Source: Fidelibacterota bacterium (GTDB lineage Bacteria > Fidelibacterota > Marinisomatia > SCGC-AAA003-L08 > TS1B11). From it: 34,732 nucleotides of DNA. Below are positions 17,830 to 30,300 of this stretch, piece after piece; positions within the stretch are counted from its first letter, which is position 1; each line of letters opens with the position of its first letter. The stretch covers positions 1 through 34,732 of the forward strand of contig JADFNF010000002.1 of the NCBI GenBank assembly GCA_022563485.1, written 5' to 3'. Position numbers and translations under genes: made by a program. The notes below the pieces were generated by a model. That model was not told where the DNA came from, searched no databases, and was given only the letters and a program-made list of their open reading frames with translations.

Positions 17830-18443
17830 GATTGCTTCGTAAGATAGACGGTGCCGTTCCGTGGGCCGGGCACTGCCCCGAGGACAAATATCTGGTTCGA
17901 TTCCGGGATGACCTTCACCACTTTCAGATGAGTGACAGTGCGACGGGCATTCCCGCTGCGTCCCGCCATTCGCCGGCCCGGAAATACCCGCGACGGATCC
18001 GAACTCGCACCGATGGAACCACCGGCACGCAGTTGATCTTTCTTCCCGTGGGAGGCCCGGCCCCCGTGGAACCCATGGCGCTTCATGACTCCGGTAAATC
18101 CCTTGCCCTTGGTCCGGCCAACCACCTTCACCAAGTCCCCTTCGGAAAAGATATCGACAGTCACCACATCACCGATCTTATGCTCAGCGGAGGATTGAAA
18201 TTCTTTGACCACTCTGGCAGGCTCGATACCGGCCTTCTTAAAGTGCCCAACCAGCGGCTTGGGCGTATTCTTCAGTTTGCGCACGCCAAAGGCCAACTGG
18301 ACCGCCCGGTAGCCATCCCGCTCAGTGGTCTTGACTTGGCTGACAGTACAGGGACCAGCGTGGATCACGGTGACGGGAAGATCATTACCCACGTCATCGA
18401 AGATCCGGGTCATGCCGAGTTTTTTGCCGATAATCGAATCCAT
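17826..18443 (-). CDS. rplC: 50S ribosomal protein L3
   Basis: 205 residues from ATG, 2 nt after rpsJ. L3 is an early assembly protein whose loop reaches the peptidyl-transferase centre. It starts [20 protein letters not shown] after a Met-Asp-Ser. The tip region is [20 protein letters not shown] followed by [20 protein letters not shown]. The position methylated by PrmB in E. coli L3 (Gln in SIGQ) is Ala here, so that modification is not expected. Confidence 0.98.
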   Translation of the reverse strand: MDSIIGKKLGMTRIFDDVGNDLPVTVIHAGPCTVSQVKTTERDGYRAVQLAFGVRKLKNTPKPLVGHFKKAGIEPARVVKEFQSSAEHKIGDVVTVDIFSEGDLVKVVGRTKGKGFTGVMKRHGFHGGRASHGKKDQLRAGGSIGASSDPSRVFPGRRMAGRSGNARRTVTHLKVVKVIPESNQIFVLGAVPGPRNGTVYLTKQS

Positions 18444-18445
18444 GC

Positions 18446-18754
18446 TCAGGCCCTGATCTCTATGCCCACCCCGGCCGGCAGATCGAGTTTCATGAGCGCG
18501 TCAACTGTCTTGGGTGTGGAATTATGGATATCGATAATCCGCTTATGCACCTTGGTCTGGAACTGCTCCCGGGACTTCTTGTCCACATGGGGTGATCGGT
18601 TCACCGTATAGATGGTTCTTCGTGTGGGCAAGGGAATCGGGCCGGATATGAGTGCTCCCGTATTCTTTGCCGTGCGAACAATCTTCTCGGTGGACTTATC
18701 CAGCAAGATGTGATCGTAGGCTCTTAGACTGATGCGTATTTTCTGGCTGGCCAT
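18446..18754 (-). CDS. rpsJ: 30S ribosomal protein S10
   Basis: 102 residues from ATG, the standard length. S10 is in the 30S head and, as NusE, pairs with NusB in antitermination. Hallmarks: [40 protein letters not shown] and [20 protein letters not shown]. It lies only 23 nt after tuf, so the S10 genes continue directly from the str genes with no obvious new promoter. Confidence 0.98.
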   Translation of the reverse strand: MASQKIRISLRAYDHILLDKSTEKIVRTAKNTGALISGPIPLPTRRTIYTVNRSPHVDKKSREQFQTKVHKRIIDIHNSTPKTVDALMKLDLPAGVGIEIRA

Positions 18755-18777
18755 GGTTTAAAGCTTCACTAGCGTGG

Positions 18778-19968
<1,191 letters not shown>

Positions 19969-19993
19969 GATCTGAGCCTTTTTCTAAATCAGG

Positions 19994-22078
19994 TTAAGAT
20001 GCCATCGCGCCGTGGACGCGCTCCATGATGCGTTCTTTTACTGATTCGGGTACCGGAACATAGTGGGAAAACTGCATGGTGAATACCGCCCGGCCCTGCG
20101 TCAGGGAGCGTAAGTCCGTAGCATACCCGAACATGTCCGACAACGGCACCTCCGCATCAATGACTTGAGCCTTGCTCCGCTTAGACATCCCTTTAATGTG
20201 TCCCCGCCGACTGGTCAAATCACCCATTACGTCGCCTAAATAGTCATCCATGACCACGACTTCCACCGCCATAAGCGGCTCCAGCAGGACCGGACCGGCT
20301 TTGCGGATGCCGTCCTTAATTGCCATCGATCCGGCAATCTTGAAAGCCATTTCAGAAGAATCTACATCGTGATAAGACCCGTCATATAATTCGACGATGA
20401 TATCCTCGGTGGGGTATCCTGCCAGCACACCGTTTTTTAAAGCTTCCTCAATACCATGATCGACCGCCGGGATGTACTCTCTGGGCACCGAGCCGCCCTT
20501 GATGGCGTTAATAAATTCATACCCCTTGCCCGGCCTGTTGGGCCTGACCCGAATATTGACGTGGCCATACTGCCCACGACCCCCAGACTGGCGGATAAAT
20601 CGCCCTTCCACATCGGACTCACCGGTGATGCTCTCCTTGTAAGCCACCTGCGGCGCCCCGATTTTGGCGTGGACATTGAATTCCCGCTTCAGCCGCTCTA
20701 CCAGGACTTCCAGGTGTAGTTCACCCATGCCGGCAATGATCGTCTGGCCAGTTTCCTCATCCGTCCGCACCTTGAAGGTGGGATCCTCTTCGGCCAACTT
20801 GGCCAGCCCCTCGGACATCGATTCGCTATCGGCCTTGGATGCCGGTTCCACCGCAACCCGTATCACCGGCTCCGGGAAATCCATCACTTCCAGAAGGATC
20901 GGGTCTTTCAAATCGGTGAGGGTATCGCCCGTGCGGGTGTTTTTAAGACCGACCATGGCGGCGATCTCACCGGCTATCACCAGACTCCGTTCTTCGCGCT
21001 TGTCCGCATGCATGAGCATGAGGCGGCCTACCCGCTCTTTTTTGCCATTATTGGCGTTTAAGACAAAGTCGCCGGTCTTCACCTGACCCGCATAGACGCG
21101 GAAAAAGGTGAGACGTCCCACATAGGGATCGGTCATAATTTTAAAGGCCAGGGCAGCAAATGGGGCGTCAGCACTGGGTTCGCGCTCGATAGGTTCATGA
21201 GTATCGAGGTCGTAACCGGTTACAGCCCCCACATCAATAGGTGAAGGCAGATAATCGATCACGGCATCAAGCAACCGTTGAACCCCCTTGTTCTTGAAGG
21301 CCGAACCGCAAAGGGTGGGGACCATCGAGCCGTCGATACATGCCTTGCGGATGGCGTTGCGGACTTCCTCACCGGTGAGCGCTTCACCGGCCAGGTACTT
21401 ATCCATCAAGCGCTCGTCGTAGCTGGCGATCTCTTCCAGGAGGTGGAGGCGCCACTTGTCCACCTCTTCCTGCATATCATGGGGAATATCCCCGTATTCG
21501 ATATGCGTGCCATGCTCATCGACATAAAGGATCGCTCGCATATTGACCAGGTCGATCAGACCGGTAAAAAGATCGCCGCTCCCCATGGGTAGCACGATCG
21601 GAACCGGATTGGCCCCCAGGCGGTCCTTCATCATATCGAGCACGTGATAGAAATCGGCGCCAATACGATCCATTTTATTTACGAACGCGATGCGTGGCAC
21701 ATTGTATTTGTCGGCCTGGCGCCAGACCGTTTCCGACTGAGGCTCCACGCCACCCACGGCACAGAATACGGCAATCACGCCATCCAGGATACGCAACGAA
21801 CGTTCGACCTCAACGGTGAAATCGACATGTCCAGGGGTATCAATGATGTTGATGCGGTGCCCTTCCCAGAAAGTCGTCGTGGCTGCGGAAGTGATCGTGA
21901 TGCCACGCTCCTTCTCCTGATCCATCCAGTCCATGGTAGCCGCGCCATCGTGAACCTCACCCAGCCGGTGAACTCGGCCGGTGTAGTAGAGGATCCGCTC
22001 AGTGGTCGTGGTCTTACCGGCATCAATATGGGCCATGATACCGATGTTACGAACCTGTTTTAATTCTACTTTTTCCAT
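19994..22078 (-). CDS. fusA: Elongation factor G
   Basis: 694 residues from ATG, normal for EF-G. It drives translocation of tRNA and mRNA with GTP. Motifs: [20 protein letters not shown] (16 onward), the switch region [39 protein letters not shown] and [10 protein letters not shown]. Domain IV has [20 protein letters not shown] and domain V ends [20 protein letters not shown]. No ribosome-binding site is obvious in the 28 nt after rpsG, so translation may be coupled or rely on another signal. One copy in this window, in the normal str order. Confidence 0.99.
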   Translation of the reverse strand: MEKVELKQVRNIGIMAHIDAGKTTTTERILYYTGRVHRLGEVHDGAATMDWMDQEKERGITITSAATTTFWEGHRINIIDTPGHVDFTVEVERSLRILDGVIAVFCAVGGVEPQSETVWRQADKYNVPRIAFVNKMDRIGADFYHVLDMMKDRLGANPVPIVLPMGSGDLFTGLIDLVNMRAILYVDEHGTHIEYGDIPHDMQEEVDKWRLHLLEEIASYDERLMDKYLAGEALTGEEVRNAIRKACIDGSMVPTLCGSAFKNKGVQRLLDAVIDYLPSPIDVGAVTGYDLDTHEPIEREPSADAPFAALAFKIMTDPYVGRLTFFRVYAGQVKTGDFVLNANNGKKERVGRLMLMHADKREERSLVIAGEIAAMVGLKNTRTGDTLTDLKDPILLEVMDFPEPVIRVAVEPASKADSESMSEGLAKLAEEDPTFKVRTDEETGQTIIAGMGELHLEVLVERLKREFNVHAKIGAPQVAYKESITGESDVEGRFIRQSGGRGQYGHVNIRVRPNRPGKGYEFINAIKGGSVPREYIPAVDHGIEEALKNGVLAGYPTEDIIVELYDGSYHDVDSSEMAFKIAGSMAIKDGIRKAGPVLLEPLMAVEVVVMDDYLGDVMGDLTSRRGHIKGMSKRSKAQVIDAEVPLSDMFGYATDLRSLTQGRAVFTMQFSHYVPVPESVKERIMERVHGAMAS

Positions 22079-22106
22079 TGATAATGACTAATTATGCCCG
22101 CTGCGG

Positions 22107-22574
22107 CTATCTGAAATGAGCAAAAGCTTTGTTGGCCTCTGCCATCCGGTGGGTATCCCCTCTCTTCTTGAACGCGCCACCGTCTTCATTGGCCGCGGCG
22201 ATTAATTCGGCCGCCAGACGGTCAGCCATGGTTCGCCCGCCGCGCTGCCTGGCATACTGAATCAGCCACCGCATGGCCAGCGCCTGCCGCCTGAGGGAAC
22301 TCACCTCAATGGGCACCTGGTAGGTCGACCCGCCGATACGCTTCGATTTGACTTCCAACCGGGGCCCCACATTCTCCAAGGCCGCCTTAAAAATTTCAAT
22401 GCCTTCGGTCTTGGCCTTGACCTTGATGGTATCCATGGCCCGATAAAAAAGCGATTCGGCGATGGACTTCTTGCCCTTCATCATCAGATTGTTGATGAAC
22501 TTGGCCACTACCAGATCGCCATAAAGGGGATCAGGTAGAATCTGTCGGCGTTCAGCTCTGTGTCGTCTGGACAT
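22107..22574 (-). CDS. rpsG: 30S ribosomal protein S7
   Basis: 155 residues from ATG. S7 starts assembly of the 30S head and contacts E- and P-site tRNA. It begins [20 protein letters not shown]. The core has [40 protein letters not shown] and [20 protein letters not shown]. It lies 2 nt after rpsL, which leaves no room for the intercistronic S7 repressor site known from E. coli. Confidence 0.98.
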   Translation of the reverse strand: MSRRHRAERRQILPDPLYGDLVVAKFINNLMMKGKKSIAESLFYRAMDTIKVKAKTEGIEIFKAALENVGPRLEVKSKRIGGSTYQVPIEVSSLRRQALAMRWLIQYARQRGGRTMADRLAAELIAAANEDGGAFKKRGDTHRMAEANKAFAHFR

Positions 22575-22576
22575 AG

Positions 22577-22951
22577 TTAGCTCTTAGGCCTTTTGGCTCC
22601 ATAGCGCGAACGGCTCGTTTTGCGATCTTCCACGCCGGCAGTATCCAACACTCCTCGAATAATGTGGTAGCGGACGCCGGGAAGATCTTTCACGCGTCCC
22701 CCTTCAATCAGCACGATGGAGTGCTCCTGGAGATTGTGCCCCTCGCCGGGAATATACGCGGTCACCTCAATGCCGTTGGTCAGGCGGACACGGGCCACCT
22801 TCCGTAGTGCAGAGTTCGGCTTTTTGGGGGTGGTGGTATACACACGAGTGCACACCCCCCGCTTCTGAGGATTCCCGCGTAAGGCCGGTGTGGCTTTCCG
22901 CTTTAAAACTCGCTTTCGGCCCATCCGCACGAGCTGATTAATAGTTGGCAC
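22577..22951 (-). CDS. rpsL: 30S ribosomal protein S12
   Basis: 124 residues from a GTG start with GGAGG 4 nt upstream (22956-22960). S12 is at the decoding centre. It begins [20 protein letters not shown]. The streptomycin loop [17 protein letters not shown] (41-57) has the wild-type lysine pair, and [15 protein letters not shown] (86-100) keeps Asp89, the site methylthiolated by RimO in other bacteria. First gene of the str group; two promoter candidates lie in the 135 bp before it. Confidence 0.98.
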   Translation of the reverse strand: MPTINQLVRMGRKRVLKRKATPALRGNPQKRGVCTRVYTTTPKKPNSALRKVARVRLTNGIEVTAYIPGEGHNLQEHSIVLIEGGRVKDLPGVRYHIIRGVLDTAGVEDRKTSRSRYGAKRPKS

Positions 22952-22955
22952 TAAA

Positions 22956-22960
22956 CCTCC
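22956..22960 (-). promoter_or_regulatory. Ribosome-binding site of rpsL
   Basis: GGAGG four bases ahead of a GTG codon. It fixes the GTG as the rpsL start and agrees with the universal MPTINQL N-terminus of S12. Confidence 0.8.
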
Positions 22961-23003
22961 ATCTATTGGCGCCGTAAAAAAATGCTACTGGCTATAGCCT
23001 ATA

Positions 23004-23033
23004 AATTTAGATCGTAGACTATCGGGAAGTCAA
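23004..23033 (-). promoter_or_regulatory. Candidate sigma-70-type promoter before rpsL
   Basis: On the minus strand a TTGACT box (23033-23028) is followed after 18 bases by TAAATT (23009-23004), a fair -35/-10 pair in an A/T-rich stretch. A start near 22997 would give a leader of about 45 nt to the rpsL GTG. A ten-base palindrome GGCTATAGCC (22990-22999) lies over the expected start. This spacer is the longest in the ribosomal block, which supports a promoter here, but the organism's consensus is unknown. Confidence 0.45.
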
Positions 23034-23051
23034 CGACCTTGACATCGAATG

Positions 23052-23060
23052 ATTATATCA
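23052..23060 (-). promoter_or_regulatory. Candidate extended -10 promoter before rpsL
   Basis: TGATATAAT on the minus strand matches the extended -10 form TGnTATAAT exactly. No good -35 lies 17 bases ahead, which extended -10 promoters do not strictly need. It overlaps a small palindrome (AATGAT/ATCATT). It would give a leader of about 95 nt to rpsL and lies 27 bp after the rpoC stop. Confidence 0.4.
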
Positions 23061-23086
23061 TTTCAGGCGGTAACGCCGATCAGGCA

Positions 23087-26000
23087 TTAGGCATGGGGAA
23101 TCGATTCGGATATGGCTTCGGGTAGCACTTCCATCTTCTCCTCAACATCGGGATCCGGGTTGAGTACCAGGATCTTCCGGTAATGAGCCAGTCCCGTACC
23201 CGCCGGTATCAGGCGACCCATAACGATGTTTTCCTTCAGTCCCCGCAGGTTATCGGTCTTGCCCTCGACAGCTGCATCGGTCAGCACCCGCGTCGTCTCC
23301 TGGAAGGACGCGGCAGATATGAAACTTTCCGTATTTAAAGATGCTCGGGTAATGCCCAGCAGCAACGGCTCAAAGGTGGCCGGTTTTGCCGCCCGAGACT
23401 TGGCCGGGGTCTTACCTTCAGCCTTGAGATCCTTGTTGAGGGCCCTAAAATCGGTCTTGGGGTAGGTCTTGCCCTCCACCAAGTCCGAGTCACCTGTACT
23501 TGTAATAACCACGCTAATCCTAAGATTCCGGTTAATTTTACTGATAACAAACCGGTTAATGCGGTCTCCTCTTAAAACGTTGGCATCGCCCGGATCATTG
23601 ATCTTTATCTTTTGCATCATCTGACGAACGATGGTTTCAATGTGCTTGTCATTGATACGGACGCCCTGTAGACGATAGACCTCCTGGATCTCGTTGACCA
23701 GGTACTCCTGCACCTTGGCCGGCCCACCAATCTGCAGAATATCCTGCGGCGCCACCGACCCATCGCAGAGCCGGTCGCCGGAGCTGACGAGATCCCCCTC
23801 ATGAACAATCACGTGCTTACCGTAGGGGATGTTATATTTCTTTGAGGTGCCGTCATCGTTCAGGATGATCATCTCCCGGATACCGCGACGGGTCTTCCCA
23901 TATTTCACGACGCCATCAATTTCAGTCACCACTGCCGGATTGGACGGCTGGCGGGCCTCAAATAGTTCCGCCACCCGAGGCAGCCCACCGGTGATGTCCC
24001 GGCTCTTACCGATCTCGCGTGAGATTTTCACGAGAATATGACCGGCCTCCACCTGAACGCCATCTTGCACCATCAGAGTCGATTTGACTGGCAGCACCGA
24101 TCCGCCGCCGGTAATAACACCACCCTCCGGATCAATAATTTCAATATGGGGGCTGAGGTTGCGGTTCTTGGACTCAGCGATAACCTTCATCTTCTTGCCG
24201 CCCTCCACCGCTTCTTCCACGTAGGTTTCACCCTCGTTCATATCCACGAAGCGGACCCGGCCACTGCGGCGAGCGAGGATCACATCGGTGTAGGGGTCCC
24301 AGGTAAAGAGCACCTCACCCACCTCAACCTGTTGATCCTCATTCACTCTGACCCGGGCGCCATAGGGGATTTTGTAGGTCGACAAAACGCGCTTGTTCTC
24401 ATCGATGACTTCGATCTTACCGTTGCGGACCAGGGCCACATGGGACGAGACCTTAGACTCGTCTTCAACCTCGGCGTATTCGAAATTTTCGGAGAAGTGG
24501 ATCTTCCCCGCTTTCTTGGCCAACATTTCGGACTGTTCGATGACCCGGGAAGCCGTTCCGCCAATGTGGAAGGTTCGCAGGGTCAGCTGCGTACCGGGTT
24601 CCCCAATCGATTGGGCGGCGATTATACCGACAGCGTCGCCCATGCTGACCCAACGGCCCGTGGCCAGGTTCGTACCGTAGCACGTGGCACACAGGCCATA
24701 TTCAACCTCGCAGGTCAGGACCGACCGGATGCGCACCTCTTCCACCCCGGCATCGGAAATCTCCTTGGCTAGAACCCGATCTACCCTGGTCCCGGCCGGG
24801 GCCATAATTTTCCCTGTATCCGGATGGTAAACATCTTCCAGAATGACCCGGCTGATGATGCGGTCCTCAAGGGGCTCAACGACTTCCTCACCGTCCTTCA
24901 GATCGGTGGCCGTCAAACCCTGGATGGTGCCACAATCCGTCTTGGTGATCACGACATCCTGGGCTACATCAACCAATCGGCGGGTCAGATAGCCGGCGTC
25001 GGCGGTCTTCAGGGCGGTGTCGGCCAATCCTTTCCGGGCGCCGTGGGTGGATATGAAATATTCCAATACAGACAGCCCCTCCTTGAAATTGGAGGTGATG
25101 GGATTCTCGATGATTTCATCCTTGGTTCCGGCCAGACTCTTCTGGGGCTTGGCCATCAAACCGCGCATACCAGCCAACTGTTTGATCTGGTCCTGACTGC
25201 CCCGAGCGCCGGAATCGGCCATCATATACACCGAGTTGAATCCGTCCCGGTCCGCTTCCAGATGTTGCATCATCCGTGCGGCCACTTCATTGGTGGCATG
25301 GGTCCAGATGTCGATAATCTTGTTGTACCGTTCACCCTCAGTAAGGATTTGGCGCTCAAACTTCTTCTGGACATCAGCCACCTCCAGGGTGGCATCTTCA
25401 ATGATCTTGTGCTTTTCATCGGGAATGAGGATATCGGAAATGGCAATGGATATCCCGCTCCGGGTGGCGAAATCAAAGCCCATATCCTTCAGCCGATCAA
25501 GGAACCTTACCGTGTGGAAGTTGCCCAGTTCCTGGAAACAGATACCAACGATACGCTCCAGACTCTTCTTGGTAATCAGCTCGTCAAAGTAGTCCAGATC
25601 CGGCGGCACCGTGGAGTTGAAAATGATCCGGCCGACTGTGGTACTCTCATGCCACTCCCCTTCCCGGCGAAAATTGACGATGGCGTGTAGGGCCACCTCA
25701 CCGTTTTCCCAGGCCAGGCGTGCCTCATCATATGAGAAAAAGCTCATGCCCTCGCCCTGAACCCCTTTTTTGCTACGGGTCATGTAGTAAAAGCCGAGGA
25801 CCATGTCCTGAGAAGGGATCGCCACCGGATTTCCGTGGGCGGGATGGAGAATGTTGTGACTGGCTAACATGAGCACCCAGGCTTCCATTTTGGCCTGGGC
25901 CGAGAGGGGCACGTGGACGGCCATCTGGTCGCCATCGAAGTCGGCGTTGAAGGCCGCGGTTACCAGGGGATGCAGCTTGATGGCGCGGCCATCGACCAGC

Positions 26001-27364
26001 ACCGGTTGAAAGGCCTGGATACCCAAGCGGTGCAGGGTCGGGGCTCGGTTGAGGAGCACGGGATGGTCCCGCACCACATAGTCCAGAACCTTCAGCACTT
26101 CAGCCGATTTCTGCTCCACCATCATTTTAGCGCCACGTGGTGTCTTCGCAAAGCCCCGCAGCATAAGTTCCCTGATGATGAGCGGCTTGAACAGCTCCAT
26201 GGCCATCTCTTTGGGCAAGCCGCACTGGTGCAGCTGGAGTTCTGGCCCTACAACAATCACCGACCGGCCGGAGTAGTCGACCCGCTTGCCCAGCAGGTTC
26301 TGGCGGAACCGGCCCTGTTTCCCCCGGAGCATATCGCTCAGGGACTTAAGGGGCCGACGCGTGCCGCTGCGGACGGCCGTACCGCGGCGGGAATTATCGA
26401 ACAGGCTATCCACCGCCTCCTGGAGCATGCGTTTCTCATTGCGGAGAATGACATCGGGGGCCTTGATTTCCAGAAGTTGTTTGAGACGGTTGTTCCGGAT
26501 AATAATCCGGCGGTAAAGGTCATTCAGGTCCGAAGCAGCAAACCGGCCTCCCTCCAGGGGCACCAGGGGGCGTAATTCGGGGGGCGTCACCGGCAGCACG
26601 GTGAGAATCATCCAGTCGGCCTTGTTAGGCACCTTCTTTTCAACCCGGGGATCAAACATCTTAAGAACCCGTAGCCGTTTAAGGGCATCTTCCGCTTTGC
26701 CCGTGGAAGCAGACTCGTTGGCCACTTTGGTCAGTTCATCAATGAGGGCGGGAGTGTTCAATTTCTTGAGCATCTCACGAAGAGCGCTACCACCCATCAA
26801 TGCCCAGAAATAATTACCTGCTTCCCGGTCGTCATCGGAGACAGACCCAGGGCCGAACTCATCATCAAGGGCAATGAACTCAAGTTCGTCCACAAGTACA
26901 CCGTCCTCCTTGCCGGACAGACCCGGGTTCAGGACCACATAATTCTCATAATAGATGATCTTCTCCAGGGCCTTTGTGGAGTAGCCCAGAAGATAACTGA
27001 GCTTGCTGGGAATGGACTTTAAGTACCAAATATGGGAGACCGGAACGGCCAGGGTGATATGCCCCATCCGCTCGCGGCGGACCTTCTTGCGGGTTACTTC
27101 AACACCACATCGATCACAAATGATACCACGATACCGGATGCGCTTGTACTTGCCGCAGTGACATTCCCAGTCCTTAACCGGCCCGAAAATCCTCTCGCAG
27201 AACAGGCCGTCCTTTTCCGGTTTATAGGATCGGTAGTTGATGGTTTCGGGCTTGAGCACCTCGCCATAGGACTGATTCAGGATCATCTCCGGGCTCATGA
27301 TGCTCAGAGTGATGGACTTGATGCCCTGGCGTGAGGCTTGTTGCGGGGGTTTGATGTATACCAA
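23087..27364 (-). CDS. rpoC: DNA-directed RNA polymerase subunit beta'
   Basis: 1425 residues from a TTG start with AGGA about 8 nt upstream; the frame before [13 protein letters not shown] is needed for the family's N-terminus. Beta' carries the catalytic magnesium site NADFDGDQM (473-481). Zinc site 1 is Cys68, Cys70, Cys83, Cys86 ([20 protein letters not shown]). Zinc site 2 has a Cys in [10 protein letters not shown] and the trio in [11 protein letters not shown]. The bridge helix and trigger loop region reads [20 protein letters not shown] followed by [11 protein letters not shown], and later [16 protein letters not shown]. The C-terminal region includes the omega-binding end near [11 protein letters not shown]. 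It starts 13 nt after rpoB. Confidence 0.99.
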   Translation of the reverse strand: MVYIKPPQQASRQGIKSITLSIMSPEMILNQSYGEVLKPETINYRSYKPEKDGLFCERIFGPVKDWECHCGKYKRIRYRGIICDRCGVEVTRKKVRRERMGHITLAVPVSHIWYLKSIPSKLSYLLGYSTKALEKIIYYENYVVLNPGLSGKEDGVLVDELEFIALDDEFGPGSVSDDDREAGNYFWALMGGSALREMLKKLNTPALIDELTKVANESASTGKAEDALKRLRVLKMFDPRVEKKVPNKADWMILTVLPVTPPELRPLVPLEGGRFAASDLNDLYRRIIIRNNRLKQLLEIKAPDVILRNEKRMLQEAVDSLFDNSRRGTAVRSGTRRPLKSLSDMLRGKQGRFRQNLLGKRVDYSGRSVIVVGPELQLHQCGLPKEMAMELFKPLIIRELMLRGFAKTPRGAKMMVEQKSAEVLKVLDYVVRDHPVLLNRAPTLHRLGIQAFQPVLVDGRAIKLHPLVTAAFNADFDGDQMAVHVPLSAQAKMEAWVLMLASHNILHPAHGNPVAIPSQDMVLGFYYMTRSKKGVQGEGMSFFSYDEARLAWENGEVALHAIVNFRREGEWHESTTVGRIIFNSTVPPDLDYFDELITKKSLERIVGICFQELGNFHTVRFLDRLKDMGFDFATRSGISIAISDILIPDEKHKIIEDATLEVADVQKKFERQILTEGERYNKIIDIWTHATNEVAARMMQHLEADRDGFNSVYMMADSGARGSQDQIKQLAGMRGLMAKPQKSLAGTKDEIIENPITSNFKEGLSVLEYFISTHGARKGLADTALKTADAGYLTRRLVDVAQDVVITKTDCGTIQGLTATDLKDGEEVVEPLEDRIISRVILEDVYHPDTGKIMAPAGTRVDRVLAKEISDAGVEEVRIRSVLTCEVEYGLCATCYGTNLATGRWVSMGDAVGIIAAQSIGEPGTQLTLRTFHIGGTASRVIEQSEMLAKKAGKIHFSENFEYAEVEDESKVSSHVALVRNGKIEVIDENKRVLSTYKIPYGARVRVNEDQQVEVGEVLFTWDPYTDVILARRSGRVRFVDMNEGETYVEEAVEGGKKMKVIAESKNRNLSPHIEIIDPEGGVITGGGSVLPVKSTLMVQDGVQVEAGHILVKISREIGKSRDITGGLPRVAELFEARQPSNPAVVTEIDGVVKYGKTRRGIREMIILNDDGTSKKYNIPYGKHVIVHEGDLVSSGDRLCDGSVAPQDILQIGGPAKVQEYLVNEIQEVYRLQGVRINDKHIETIVRQMMQKIKINDPGDANVLRGDRINRFVISKINRNLRISVVITSTGDSDLVEGKTYPKTDFRALNKDLKAEGKTPAKSRAAKPATFEPLLLGITRASLNTESFISAASFQETTRVLTDAAVEGKTDNLRGLKENIVMGRLIPAGTGLAHYRKILVLNPDPDVEEKMEVLPEAISESIPHA

Positions 27365-27377
27365 TTCGATTTCCTAC

Positions 27378-30300
27378 CTACTCTAAGGTAACGTTGAGAC
27401 CTAAACCTTGCAGTTCTTTGAGCAACACATTAAAGGACTCTGGCATGCCCGGTTGGGGAGTATTCTCGCCCTTCACCAGATTATTATAGAGCTTGGATCG
27501 CCCCTCCACATCATCGGACTTGACCGTAAGCAGTTCCTGCAATGTGTGGGCGGCGCCGTAGGCCTCCAGGGCCCAAACTTCCATTTCACCGAAGCGTTGG
27601 CCACCAAACTGGGCCTTGCCGCCCAGGGGTTGCTGGGTGATAAGCGAATAGGGGCCGGTTGAGCGGGCATGCATCTTGTCATCCACCTGGTGGCTCAATT
27701 TCATCATGTAAATCACGCCCACTGTGACGGGATTGTCGGTCAGTTCACCTGTGCGCCCATCTCGCAGATACACTTTCCCTTCAGGAGGTAGACCGCCAGC
27801 AGCCATCTCGGCGGCTACGTGCTTTTGCCGTGCCCCGTCAAAGACCGGGGTGGCATAGAGTTTGTTCAAGACATCGCCGGCCCAACCCAACATGGTCTCG
27901 TACAACTGACCGACGTTCATGCGGGACGGCACACCGAGAGGATTGAGGATGATGTCAACGGGGGTGCCATCTTCCATGAAGGGCATATCCTCCTCCGGCA
28001 CAATCACCGAGACAATACCCTTGTTGCCATGGCGACCAGCCATCTTATCACCCACGGAAATCTTACGCTTATTGGCAATGTAGACTTTCACCAGCTTGAT
28101 GACACCGGGCTGTAATTCATCCCCGATCCGAATCTTGAAGATCTCCCTTTCCAGGGTATTCTCGATTTCCATTAGCCCTTTTCGGTGCCCTTCGAGAATC
28201 TGCAGGATGTTGTCCCATGTCTTGGCATGATCCACCCACGGTGACTTCAGGCTGAGGCGGTCGAAGTCCAGGCTGGCGACCTTTGCTTCTGTCAGTTTAG
28301 TTTTGGCCTTGATCAAGGTGCGGTTTTCGGCCAGGTCGCGAATACCGCCGGACAGTTGGCCGATCATCTGCACGGTGATCAGTTCATTGCGCTTGTCCAT
28401 CAGGGCAATGCGCTCCGCCTTGGCCCTGGTCTGCAACTCCACAATGGCTTTCTTATCCTCAGCCCGGCTACGGGTGCCTTTGCGCTCGAACAGCTGAGTT
28501 TTGATGACCGTCCCCCTGACGCCCGAATCGCACCGCTTGGATGTGTCCTTCACGTCCCCGGCCTTCTCACCAAAGATGGCTCGGAGTAACTTCTCTTCCG
28601 GTGTGGGATCGGTCTCTCCCTTGGGCGTTACTTTGCCGACCAGGATATCGCCCGGCTTGACCTCCGCCCCCACCCGGATGACGCCGTTATCATCCAGGTT
28701 CTTGGTCGCTTCCTCGCTCACATTGGGAATCTCGTTGGTGAGCTCTTCGGCGCCGCGCTTGGTGTCCCGTACCTCAAGCTCAGCCACTTTGATGTGAATG
28801 GAAGAGAGCATATCTTCCTTGAGCAGGCTTTCATTGATGACAATCGCGTCCTCGAAGTTGTATCCCCGCCAAGGCATGAAGGCCACTCGCAGGTTCCGTC
28901 CCAGGGCCAGTTCCCCTTGATCGGTAGCGCTTCCGTCAGCCAACAGATCGCCTACCTTAACCTTTTGACCCAGCCGGACCCGGGGCTTCTGGTTGATGCA
29001 GGTGTCCTGATTGGTGCGGAGAAATTTGTAGAGATGGTGTGTAAACAAGTGCTCCTCGTCCCTGAGGGTGACTTCATCTGCCTTGATATCGTTGCGGATC
29101 GTAATGCGGCTCGCCTCAACCGACTCGACCACCCCGTCGATCTCGGCATAGACCGCCGCCCGGGAATCATGGGCCACACGCCGCTCGACCCCCGTCCCCA
29201 CGATGGGCCGCTGCGGTCTGAGCAGTGGGACACTCTGGCGCTGCATATTGGATCCCATGAGCGCCCGATTGGCATCGTCATGTTCCAAAAATGGAATCAG
29301 GGACGCAGCCACCGATACGATTTGACTGGGGGCCACATCCATATAGTCCACAGACTCGGGCGCAACCATGGGGAAACTGTCCCCCTTGCGGGTCAGTACC
29401 CGATCATTTACAAATTTCTTCCCCTTAACCAATTCATTGGACTGAGCAATGAACACCCGATCCTCGTCATCGGCCGACAGGTACTCCACCTCGTTGGTGA
29501 TGCTGTAACTGCCGTTGGAGTGTTTGATCTTGCGATACGGGGTCTCAATGAAACCAAGTTTATTAACCACCGCGTGGGTGGCCAGGGAACTGATGAGCCC
29601 GATATTGGGCCCTTCAGGCGTCTCAATGGGACACAGCCGTCCGTAATGGGTGTAATGTACATCGCGAACCTCGAATCCGGCCCGCTCCCGGGTCAACCCC
29701 CCCGGCCCCAGGGATGATATGCGCCGCTTATGAGTGACTTCCGATAGAGGATTGGTCTGATCCATAAACTGGGACAGCTGGCTGGTGCCGAAGAAGGCGT
29801 TGAGCACCGAGGTGACGATCCGTGAATTGATGAGGTCCTGGGGCGTGAGGCTTTCAGCTTCGCGGGTGCTCATGCGCTCCCTGACGGTGCGCTGCATGCG
29901 GGATAGGGCGATGGTAAACTGGTTAGATAACTGCTCACCCACGGTCCGCACACGGCGATTGCCGAGATGATCGATATCATCCGACCCCTTCTCACCCTTG
30001 CGCATGCCCATCATATATCGGATGGCTTCGACGAAATCTTCCCGAATCAGAACCGGTACGTCAATGGGGGCATTCAGGTTGAATTTCTTGTTAATGCGGT
30101 ACCGGCCAACTTGCCCCAAGTCATATTTTTTTGGTGAGAAGAACATACGTTCTACGAACTTCTGAGCCACATCGATGCTGGGAGCCTCACCGGCTCGGAG
30201 ATCACGATAGAAACGGGCCAGGGCCTCCTCCTGGTTCGTAGTCGGATCCTTCTTCATGGTGTTCAGTATCATTTCCACGTCCAGGTCCCGGCCCTGGCTC

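Noticed and set aside
23061-23086. Terminator after rpoC (GGCG-TTAC-CGCC hairpin)
   Set aside because: The stem is only four pairs and the following sequence (TGAAATGATA) has no U-run.
28794-29717. A 307-codon plus-strand frame opposite rpoB, and a similar one of 288 codons opposite rpoC (24824-25690)
   Set aside because: No recognisable domain and no ribosome-binding site that I can see; both lie wholly inside conserved polymerase genes and are explained as shadows.
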